The translations under genes were made by a program, and so were the position numbers. Below are positions 1 to 6,219 of a DNA stretch of 14,137 nt, piece after piece (position 1 is the stretch's first letter; the number at the start of each line of letters is the position of its first letter). Below the pieces are notes generated by a model. That model did no database searches, had not been told where the DNA came from, and saw only the letters and a list, made by a program, of their open reading frames with translations. The stretch covers positions 1-14,137 of the forward strand of contig LKUH01000078.1 of the NCBI GenBank assembly GCA_001412425.1. The letters run 5' to 3'. The stretch is from Candidatus Cloacimonas sp. SDB (GTDB taxonomy: Bacteria > Cloacimonadota > Cloacimonadia > Cloacimonadales > TCS61).

Positions 1-936
1 TTTTTTCAGAATTACACTATGTTCAGGCAGATTATATTTTTTCATCAGCAATTCTTTCAGGTTCTCTGTTTTGGAAGTTTGGAAAATTTTAGTTAAAATG
101 AAATCTCTAACCGTTCCATCCAGTTCTTCAAAGACTTCATCTTCAGAATAAAATCCCATTTGGGAAAGAATATACCAGGTCTCGCAATGGCTTATATTTC
201 TGAAAGTGCCACGATACATTGTTTTTACATCTTTCAGATCATAAAGGTCTATATAATCCAGCGAATTACGGTTGGGATAAGCTTCCAGGGTTCCTACCCC
301 TTCCACATCTACAAACCAGTAGTTTTTAAACAGGTCTTTCCCTTCAATTTCTTTAACCTCGCCATCAATCATGAATCTGGCACCATTTCCGGCGGCTTTT
401 AAAACACCCCTGGGTGCCCAGGAAAATTTATATCCCAGAGGATTGGTATTAGCTTCCTGAGCCGGAAGACCACCGCAATAACTCATGAAACTGACGATTT
501 TCCCGCCTTCGTTTTCTACTTTATGGAAGATCTTCATCGCACTCATGTGATCTATGCCGGGATCAACACCGATCTCATTGAGAATTATTATACCGGCAGC
601 TTCAGCTTTAGTATTTAATGCCCTCATTTGAGGACTGATATAAGAAGTAGTAACCATATCTGTTTTATGTTCTATACATTTCTCAGCAACTTTTACATGC
701 AAAGTCGCAGGAAGAAGGCTGACAACCAGGTCACTATTCTTAATAAATTCGATCATGACTGGCTCATCATCACTTAAAAATTGTCTGGCTTCTACATTAG
801 CATGAGGTGCAGCCAGTTTTTCAGCTTTGCTCAGGGTCCTGCTGGCAACAGTAATATCATAATCTTTGCCTGCAAGATAATCTACCATTGGTTTTACTAC
901 TAAGCCAGCTCCAAAGATCGTAACTTTTTTACTCAT
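1..936 (-). CDS. Saccharopine reductase/dehydrogenase (LYS9/AASS type), C-terminus cut by window edge
   Basis: Enzyme of the saccharopine route, interconverting saccharopine with aminoadipate semialdehyde and glutamate using NAD(P)(H); cytoplasmic. The open frame runs 312 codons from ATG at 936 to the left edge without a stop. Family members are usually about 400-450 residues, so roughly the last quarter is missing. The N-terminus is a Rossmann fold, with GAGLVVKPMVDYL at 9-21 as the dinucleotide-binding loop. Family signatures follow: SLLPATLH near 73-80, NEIGVDPGIDHMSAM at 120-134, SYCGGLPA at 152-159, and NPLGYKFSWAPRGVL at 165-179. EAYPNRNSLDY near 218-228 also matches the animal and fungal saccharopine dehydrogenase pattern. 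The start is supported by GGAGGA four nt upstream. It is divergent from the TonB operon. Lysine breakdown versus synthesis cannot be decided from the visible part. Family is confident; exact substrate less so. Confidence 0.85.
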   Translation of the reverse strand, partial: MSKKVTIFGAGLVVKPMVDYLAGKDYDITVASRTLSKAEKLAAPHANVEARQFLSDDEPVMIEFIKNSDLVVSLLPATLHVKVAEKCIEHKTDMVTTSYISPQMRALNTKAEAAGIIILNEIGVDPGIDHMSAMKIFHKVENEGGKIVSFMSYCGGLPAQEANTNPLGYKFSWAPRGVLKAAGNGARFMIDGEVKEIEGKDLFKNYWFVDVEGVGTLEAYPNRNSLDYIDLYDLKDVKTMYRGTFRNISHCETWYILSQMGFYSEDEVFEELDGTVRDFILTKIFQTSKTENLKELLMKKYNLPEHSVILKK

Positions 937-940
937 TAAT

Positions 941-946
941 TCCTCC
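941..946 (-). promoter_or_regulatory. Shine-Dalgarno for the saccharopine reductase gene
   Basis: On the minus strand this reads GGAGGA, four nt before the ATG at 936. It is a strong match to the 16S anti-SD sequence and fixes the start codon. Confidence 0.75.
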
Positions 947-1329
947 GTGATTCTGCTTTGAAAATTTGGGGTAAAATCTGGATTTAAAACAAAGATGTCA
1001 ACCTTATTCCCTCTTTATTTGACCAAATCGAAGCAAGGTAAAAAAATTTTGGAATAAGAATAAAGAATCTTGTGTAAAAAGTCAGTTTTCAGGTTAAAAA
1101 TGGGGATTTTTCAGTATAATTTTTGCAGTATAGAATAAAATTACTTGTCCTGGAAAGTAAAAAATAGAATGAAAAACTCGGAACGAAAGAAAATGAATAA
1201 CTCACTTTTTTAACTCTGAACTCGTGCTGGCTTGCTATAAAATAGCCTGGAGTATCTTTCCCTGTAAGAAATGGATATTTTTCTTGCTTAAATTCAGTTA
1301 CTTATTTATCGGCTTTTCATTATGTTGTA

Positions 1330-1335
1330 TATAAT
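1330..1335 (+). promoter_or_regulatory. Candidate -10 box for the TonB-ExbB-ExbD operon
   Basis: An exact TATAAT lies 29 nt before the TonB-like start codon, which would give a leader of about 22 nt. No good -35 hexamer is visible at 16-18 nt upstream, so this is a consensus -10 match only. The short leader also lacks a good Shine-Dalgarno. Confidence 0.35.
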
Positions 1336-1364
1336 TGATTATTAAGAACGGTAAAAAATATTAG

Positions 1365-2234
1365 ATGAAAATAAAAAAAATAAGACGATTAGCATATTTG
1401 CTCTCTATATTGTTTCACCTGCTTTTGATCATTTTATTCCAGAAAGCTGAACGTCTTGACCTCTTATTTTCAAAAAACCCTGAGCCGGTAGAACCTGTTG
1501 ATAACCGACTGGTTTTCCAGCTGATCGAAACACCGGAAGACAGCCCGATAGAAGAACCGACTGAGAGTTCAGATCTGGTTTCAGACAAAAGTACTGCTGC
1601 CAGAGATCAAGAAGCAGATGAACTTTCCGGACTTGATCTGCCTTTTAATGAAGGTGAAACCGAATTTAAAGAATTTCAGCAACCAGAAGCAGCTCCAATC
1701 CCTGAAATTGTACAAAAAGAGGAACAGCTTTCAGATAATGAAAAGGAATCTGAGGAAACCAGAGAAACTGATTTACAAGAAGAGCTTTTGAGTTTGAACG
1801 AATCGGGGAAAGAAGGTTCTGAAGAAACCATTCTACAGCAACAGCAGGATAATTCAAATAAGTTAAATTTTAAGAATCTGATCTCTGATGCAGCGCAACA
1901 GGGAGCTATAAGTTTCAATACCTATAACTGGGATTTTGCCCCTTATATGCTTGCCATGAAAAAAACTATTGAGAGTAACTGGAATCCCCCCTTTGCTTTC
2001 ACTCACATGGGTGCTATAAGCGGAGTGAACAGATTTCGTTTTACCGTGCTGCCCGACGGCCGTGTTAAAAATATTCAGATGCTGGAAAGCAATGCCCATT
2101 ATTCTTTGGATCAATCTAGTTCCATGGCTATTGAAGGCTCTTCGCCCTTCATGCCTCTTCCTCAGAATTTTCCGGAAGAGAATCTGATAGTTACCGTAAC
2201 CTTTTCCTATAATATATTAAAAAATAAGAGGTGA
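1365..2234 (+). CDS. tonB: TonB-family energy transducer with acidic linker
   Basis: A 289-residue protein expected to span the inner membrane once and reach across the periplasm to outer-membrane partners. Residues 1-8 are basic (KIKKIRR), followed by one hydrophobic helix at about 9-26. Residues 60-165 form a long low-complexity linker very rich in Glu, Asp, Ser and Gln, including a run of four Gln near 158-161. The C-terminal domain, about 192-285, has the TonB/TolA C-terminal look: YMLAMKKTIESNWNPP, then FRFTVLPDGRVKNIQMLES, a Ser-rich helix, and a closing beta strand LIVTVTFSYNI. Classical TonB has a Pro/Lys-rich linker, so this acidic one is atypical. The next two genes encode ExbB- and ExbD-like partners, which supports the role. 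The start lacks a strong ribosome site (only AACGGTAAAA upstream). TonB-like versus TolA-like use is undecided. Confidence 0.8.
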   Translation: MKIKKIRRLAYLLSILFHLLLIILFQKAERLDLLFSKNPEPVEPVDNRLVFQLIETPEDSPIEEPTESSDLVSDKSTAARDQEADELSGLDLPFNEGETEFKEFQQPEAAPIPEIVQKEEQLSDNEKESEETRETDLQEELLSLNESGKEGSEETILQQQQDNSNKLNFKNLISDAAQQGAISFNTYNWDFAPYMLAMKKTIESNWNPPFAFTHMGAISGVNRFRFTVLPDGRVKNIQMLESNAHYSLDQSSSMAIEGSSPFMPLPQNFPEENLIVTVTFSYNILKNKR

Positions 2235-2238
2235 TTTT

Positions 2239-2865
2239 ATGTTTGAAGAAATCTGGTCGTTTTTTCTGAAGGGAGGTATTTTAATGCTTCCTATAGCAGT
2301 AAGCAGTCTTATATCATTGGAAGTTATCATAGAAAAACTGATCACTTTGCGTCGGAAAAGAATCATCATTCCCGAAGTGAAAAGTGTGATCAACAGTGTA
2401 AGTTCGGAAGAAGATCTACCCCTCGCTATCTCAGTCTGCAACCAGCACGAAGGTGTGCTTTCCAACCTGATGAAAATAGTGCTGATGCAGAGCGGCAGAA
2501 CCTATGAACACCGGAAAGAAGAGTTGTCCGACCGGGGCAGACAGGAGATAAGAAGTCTGGAAAAAGGTCTGGGAGTTTTAGAAACAATTGCTGCTGTAAC
2601 TCCGATCCTGGGTTTACTGGGAACCGTCGTGGGAATGATAAAGGTGTTTCAGGTGATCTCTCTGCAAGGGGTAGGAGAAGCTTCAGCCCTTTCCGGGGGC
2701 ATATCGGAAGCATTAATTACGACCGCTGCCGGACTTTCCGTCGGAATTCCTGCTCTGATCTTCTACAATTATTTTTCCCGAAAAGCAGAAAATCTGATCC
2801 TCGACATCGAAAATTTATCAAACACACTGCTAAATAAAATGGAAATGTTCCGGAAAGGAAGATAA
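2239..2865 (+). CDS. exbB: MotA/TolQ/ExbB proton channel family protein
   Basis: Inner-membrane channel subunit that, with the ExbD-like product of the next gene, uses the proton motive force to drive the TonB-like protein. The 208 residues contain three hydrophobic helices at about 12-32, 113-137 and 157-178. A cytoplasmic loop of about 80 residues separates the first two, as in ExbB/TolQ. The conserved core is present: TPILGLLGTVVGMIKVF at 121-137 and GGISEALITTAAGLSVGIPAL at 153-173. The Shine-Dalgarno GAGGTGA overlaps the stop codon of the upstream TonB-like gene (4 nt gap), indicating translational coupling. The ExbD gene follows after 2 nt. TolQ is an alternative, because sequence alone hardly separates the two and no TolB or Pal gene is nearby. 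Confidence 0.9.
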   Translation: MFEEIWSFFLKGGILMLPIAVSSLISLEVIIEKLITLRRKRIIIPEVKSVINSVSSEEDLPLAISVCNQHEGVLSNLMKIVLMQSGRTYEHRKEELSDRGRQEIRSLEKGLGVLETIAAVTPILGLLGTVVGMIKVFQVISLQGVGEASALSGGISEALITTAAGLSVGIPALIFYNYFSRKAENLILDIENLSNTLLNKMEMFRKGR

Positions 2866-2867
2866 AT

Positions 2868-3281
2868 ATGAGACTGCTGGATAAAAAGAAGAGGAAGGTA
2901 GTGATCAATATAACTTCACTTATAGACGTGGTACTGCTGCTGCTGATCTTTTTTATGCTTACCACCAGTTTTGTTGAGCATCCGGGCATTAAACTGGATC
3001 TGCCCAAAACGCAAACCAGTTCCGGCGACAGAAGCGAGGGTCTGGAGCTCATTCTTCAGGCTGACGGTAAAATTTTCTTAAACGGTGAGCCGGTAGAAAT
3101 GACTGAATTATCCGGAAAACTGCAAACTCAAATTACACTCTCCCCAGATAAAAGCCTTCTGCTGAAAGCGGACAAGGAAGTTCCCCATGGCACCGTCGTG
3201 GAAATTATGGATATGGCAAAATTGAACGGACTGGAAAAACTGATCATTGGTACGAGGCAAGTAAAAATTCCTGCTCAGTAA
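2868..3281 (+). CDS. exbD: Biopolymer transporter ExbD/TolR family protein
   Basis: Partner of the ExbB/TolQ subunit in the proton-driven motor. The 137 residues begin with a short basic cytoplasmic tail (RLLDKKKRK), then one membrane helix at about 14-34. This helix holds the family signature NITSLIDVVLLLLIFFMLTTSF. Asp20 in that motif corresponds to the essential proton-carrying Asp of ExbD/TolR. The periplasmic domain (about 35-137) includes LPKTQTS and a typical closing LNGLEKLIIGTRQ. GGAAAGGAAG just upstream serves as ribosome site and lies in the end of exbB. It is the last gene of the operon, followed within 20 nt by the convergent stop of the membrane-protein gene. Confidence 0.9.
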   Translation: MRLLDKKKRKVVINITSLIDVVLLLLIFFMLTTSFVEHPGIKLDLPKTQTSSGDRSEGLELILQADGKIFLNGEPVEMTELSGKLQTQITLSPDKSLLLKADKEVPHGTVVEIMDMAKLNGLEKLIIGTRQVKIPAQ

Positions 3282-3300
3282 TTTATTCAGCCTGAATTCC

Positions 3301-4167
3301 TTATAGTTTACCAGGAATATTTTTAACCATAAAATAAGCACTTAACAGTGCAATAATATTAACTGTAGGTATAATAAATATTACCGGAATCACATTTACG
3401 TCATTTATAGCCATGGCTATGATTTTCGCCGATAAGGCTGTCATTAAAATAGCGAGAAAAACCAGATAGACCGTTCCATAAATAAATCCTGCAGGTTTTT
3501 TATGAATAAGCAGTATCCCGATAATGAAAGAAATGGGCAGCAGCAGACCCAGGTCAAACCCCTGAACGATCAAAGTTGTATAATGTTTAAGCTCAACAGG
3601 ATATATGGTGCCATCTATTAAAGGAGGAACAATTATACTTAACCAGAGAAATGCAACTGATATCGCATTAAAAATCATGAAGCAGCCAATCGTTTTTGCA
3701 GGAGTTTTGTTTGAAAAACTGAACTCAGGGTCAGGATTATCAAGAGGCCGAAGAGTCAGGAAAAAGCCAAAAAATGATAAAGCAAGCAGAGCAACATAAA
3801 ATAGATACATAATATTATACATTCCCATAGCTGTATAGAACAGGTATGTAACAAGAAAATACCCTAAAATCCCACAAAGCAGGAAATGAAACCTCAATAA
3901 TTTTTTCCGATATCCTGTTAATGCAATCAAAAGAAGCGGAATTGCAATGAATAAAGTAACATAATCCTGTGCTATACCCTGAATTGTCACATCAGCTGAC
4001 ATATGCTGGTAAATTCCCTTGCCATAGATTTCAACCTTCAATCCCCGTACGGATTCATGTATAAAAGGACCTTTACCAGAATCTGAAAAAATACCAAATG
4101 CTGCCGCAATTCCGGCAAGTACAACAATAGCCATAACAATTATAGTTATCGTAATTTTATTTTCCAT
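3301..4167 (-). CDS. Unknown integral membrane protein, eight predicted helices
   Basis: I do not recognise a characterised family. The 288 residues show eight hydrophobic segments, at about 6-27, 69-86, 93-113, 117-139, 160-181, 197-221, 227-254 and 259-282. A hydrophilic loop of about 40 residues lies between the first and second. That loop contains VEIYGKGIYQHMSADV and IQGIAQDYVTLF, which look conserved rather than random and recall uncharacterised membrane proteins of other bacteria. No transporter, rhomboid, CAAX-protease or kinase signature is evident. There is no cleavable signal peptide; helix 1 is more likely an anchor. The start is supported by GGAAGGGG directly upstream. It lies 45 nt after the threonine-synthase-like gene on the same strand, so it may be the last gene of that run. 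It converges tail to tail with exbD. Confidence 0.75.
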   Translation of the reverse strand: MENKITITIIVMAIVVLAGIAAAFGIFSDSGKGPFIHESVRGLKVEIYGKGIYQHMSADVTIQGIAQDYVTLFIAIPLLLIALTGYRKKLLRFHFLLCGILGYFLVTYLFYTAMGMYNIMYLFYVALLALSFFGFFLTLRPLDNPDPEFSFSNKTPAKTIGCFMIFNAISVAFLWLSIIVPPLIDGTIYPVELKHYTTLIVQGFDLGLLLPISFIIGILLIHKKPAGFIYGTVYLVFLAILMTALSAKIIAMAINDVNVIPVIFIIPTVNIIALLSAYFMVKNIPGKL

Positions 4168-4212
4168 AACCCCTTCCTTCTAATAATTTTAGGAAACTAT
4201 AAAATATATTAT

Positions 4213-5421
4213 TCAAAGAGAAAGTTTTTTAAGCTTAGAATGCACATCTTTCAGTTCACAGGAAATTAGTTTCGTCTTACTTTCTAAGTTTTTTATTATG
4301 CTTTTTCTGCCTGAGCCCGTAAGCATAAGTATCACTTTTTCGTCATCACCGATCTTACCGGCTTTTCTTAATTTTCTGACTGCCGGTAAAACTGTAGCAG
4401 AGGCAGGCTCAAGCAGAAATCCCGATTCTTGAAGCATCCTCTGTGAATCCATTATTTCCTGCTCACTGACACTTTCCGCCAGCCAGCTGAATTTCCCTGC
4501 CTTTAAAATTAATTCATTTCCGCCGTAAGGTTCTCCGGAAGTTATGGCATGGGCAATCGTCTGAAAATTCCTGAAGGGAATAATCTCTCTTTTTCCCTGT
4601 TTAATTGCGGATACTATAGGACTGTTATTTTCTGCTTGTATTATTATCATTTTGGGAAGCCTCTCGATCAACCGCGCCGCCAGCAATTCACGATAACCTT
4701 TAAAAATGCCGCGAATATGTCCGCAGGCAGAAGTGGGAACTGCAATATAATCCGGAACTTTACCCCGCATCTGTTCGAATAATTCAAAAGCTGTAAGTTT
4801 ATAACCTTCCACCCTTAGCGGGCCGTTGCCCGAGACAATTCGGAGTTTCAGTTCTGCAGCCAGGGAGAGAATGGTTTTCTTCATTTCTGAATAATCGGAA
4901 GCATGTACTTTAAAAATCTCAGGATCGTACTGGCTCATCAGTTGAATCTTATCATCCGGAGTATTATGAGGGATAAACACGATCACTTTTATGCCGGCTT
5001 TTTTTCCGCAAGCAGAGATGGAGCTTCCCATATTACCGGTGGAAATTGTGGCAGTGTGAGTCTCTCCCATCTCCCTGCACATAGCTGTTACCAGCAATGA
5101 GCCACGATCTTTAAAACTGCCCGTGGGATTCAGGGTCTCATTTTTGAGATAGAGTTTTTCAATACCACAGAAATCTTGCAAATCTACTTCAGCCTGTTCT
5201 AGTGGAGTATTGCCTTCCTTTAAAGAAAGATCTTTTTGAACTTTCACCGGAAGAAACTCCGCGAACCGCTGCCAGATGAATTCTCCCTGCAGGATCCTGA
5301 CTTTATTGATTTCCGGCAGAAATACTTCCAGGGGTTCGCCGTTCTCAGCCTTTTCCTGTATTCTTGAAAAGGGATATTCAATGTTTGATATGGTCGAGAT
5401 CAGTTTTATATTTTCTTTCAT
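4213..5421 (-). CDS. thrC: Threonine synthase-like PLP-dependent enzyme
   Basis: Fold-type II PLP enzyme, most likely converting O-phosphohomoserine to threonine in the cytoplasm. I chose ATG at 5421 (402 residues), 7 nt after the methyltransferase stop. An in-frame TTG at 5442 would add seven residues and overlap that gene by 14 nt; neither start has a strong Shine-Dalgarno. The catalytic lysine is Lys104 in LKNETLNPTGSFKDRG. The phosphate-binding loop STGNMGSS is at about 127-134, and GNTPLEQA at 71-78 is the usual N-terminal substrate segment. The C-terminal PLP-ring motif reads LTGSGRKS (about 367-374), where threonine synthases usually have TG(N/H)G(L)KD. No N-terminal zinc-ribbon cysteines like those of some archaeal-type ThrC are present. 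Cysteate synthase or another ThrC-like lyase is possible. No hom or thrB gene is in the window. Confidence 0.75.
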   Translation of the reverse strand: MKENIKLISTISNIEYPFSRIQEKAENGEPLEVFLPEINKVRILQGEFIWQRFAEFLPVKVQKDLSLKEGNTPLEQAEVDLQDFCGIEKLYLKNETLNPTGSFKDRGSLLVTAMCREMGETHTATISTGNMGSSISACGKKAGIKVIVFIPHNTPDDKIQLMSQYDPEIFKVHASDYSEMKKTILSLAAELKLRIVSGNGPLRVEGYKLTAFELFEQMRGKVPDYIAVPTSACGHIRGIFKGYRELLAARLIERLPKMIIIQAENNSPIVSAIKQGKREIIPFRNFQTIAHAITSGEPYGGNELILKAGKFSWLAESVSEQEIMDSQRMLQESGFLLEPASATVLPAVRKLRKAGKIGDDEKVILMLTGSGRKSIIKNLESKTKLISCELKDVHSKLKKLSL

Positions 5422-5428
5422 AGACTTT

Positions 5429-6181
5429 TCATTTTCTGGCAATTACGAGAAAACGATGATTAACCAGATCTATTGAACCATTTTTCTGCAGGTAATCATG
5501 CAACATAACAAGTCTGCTTTGATAACGTTCTACAGAAAAATCGGAAATTTGCCAGGGGATACATTTCAGATAATAGCAGATTGCTCCTACATCAAAAAAT
5601 CTTGTATAACCCAAAGATTCCTGCTGATCGAGAATTATAAAACCTGCTTCCGACATCAGTTTTAAAGCCTGGCTGAGACTCCAGTTAAGATAAGATGGCA
5701 GCTTAGCTCCCAGAAAGGTATTCAGGTTAAGATCGTTTATCCCTCCCACCTGCTGTGTAAGAAAGATGCTGCCAGGCTTCAGGACCCGGTAAACCTCTGC
5801 TGCATCGAATTCTTCATGCCGGTTAATGATCAGATCAAAATAATTATTTTTGTAAGGTATTTTGTTGTCTTCATCAATAAATTTAACGGTAGCATTTATC
5901 TTTCTCAAGTTGTTCTTTGCTGTTTTCAGGTTTGGTTTATAACCTTCCGTAGTATAAACCTGTTCAGGAAGATTTTTCAGGGAGATCAGAAATTCTCCGC
6001 CACCGGTTCCCATATCCAGTAGATTGCCACATGTTTTTGAATATTTTTCAATTAGAGAACGATACTTCCAGTTCACTTCAGATTCCAGCATGCGACCGCT
6101 ATCTGTTAGATAACTGAAATTCCAGCCAGTGAAAGGCTGATCAAATTCAGCTTTTAATTCGGTTAATAAATCACTTTTCAT
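5429..6181 (-). CDS. Class I SAM-dependent methyltransferase
   Basis: A 250-residue soluble protein with a Rossmann-type methyltransferase core. Motif I is LLDMGTGGGEFL at about 54-65, the SAM-binding glycine loop. TEGYKPN (78-84) follows with the acidic residue expected to hold the ribose. FDLIINRHEEFDAAEVYRVL (115-134) and LKPGSIFLTQQVGG (134-147) match motifs IV-V and the post-motif strand of the Methyltransf_11/25 type. A C-terminal extension (about 165-250) has FFDVGAICYYLKCIPWQISDF, which recalls uncharacterised bacterial methyltransferases and may form a substrate cap. No substrate can be assigned. It starts 23 nt after the peptidase stop, and its own stop lies 7 nt before the ATG of the PLP enzyme. 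The stop is also inside a possible TTG-start overlap, so co-transcription is likely. Confidence 0.85.
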   Translation of the reverse strand: MKSDLLTELKAEFDQPFTGWNFSYLTDSGRMLESEVNWKYRSLIEKYSKTCGNLLDMGTGGGEFLISLKNLPEQVYTTEGYKPNLKTAKNNLRKINATVKFIDEDNKIPYKNNYFDLIINRHEEFDAAEVYRVLKPGSIFLTQQVGGINDLNLNTFLGAKLPSYLNWSLSQALKLMSEAGFIILDQQESLGYTRFFDVGAICYYLKCIPWQISDFSVERYQSRLVMLHDYLQKNGSIDLVNHRFLVIARK

Positions 6182-6201
6182 TTTTGTCTGAAGATCTTTT
6201 T

Positions 6202-6219
6202 CTTTTATTTCAATAAAAG
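6202..6219. repeat. Perfect 8-bp inverted repeat over the peptidase stop codon
   Basis: CTTTTATT-TC-AATAAAAG forms a perfect palindrome covering the last codons and stop of the peptidase gene. In RNA it would be an AU-rich 7-bp stem with a 4-nt loop, too weak for an intrinsic terminator. It could modulate coupling to the methyltransferase 23 nt downstream, or it could be chance. Confidence 0.3.

Larger units (their letters stand above)
937..1364. other. Divergent intergenic control region, no gene seen
   Basis: About 430 bp between the minus-strand saccharopine reductase and the plus-strand TonB operon. No coding frame longer than a few codons, no tRNA and no clear attenuator were found. It holds two exact TATAAT hexamers on the plus strand (1115-1120 and 1330-1335). 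It also holds a TTGACA on the minus strand (996-1001) pointing at the reductase, with only a poor -10 (GATTTT, 17 nt away). A small inverted repeat GCTAT-AAA-ATAGC lies at 1234-1246 and could be an operator half-site pair or chance in AT-rich sequence. Both flanking genes probably have promoters here. Confidence 0.5.

Noticed and set aside
160..402. Plus-strand 80-codon open frame
   Set aside because: It lies antisense inside the saccharopine reductase frame, which has clear family motifs, and shows no ribosome site or recognisable domain.
2239..3281. MotA/MotB flagellar stator reading of the ExbB/ExbD pair
   Set aside because: ExbD here is short with one helix and no OmpA-like domain, and a TonB-like gene precedes it, so the ExbB/ExbD or TolQ/TolR assignment fits better.
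3285..3297. ATTCA-GCC-TGAAT hairpin between exbD and the membrane-protein gene, as a bidirectional terminator
   Set aside because: The stem is only five AT-rich pairs with no flanking T-run, too weak to call an intrinsic terminator.
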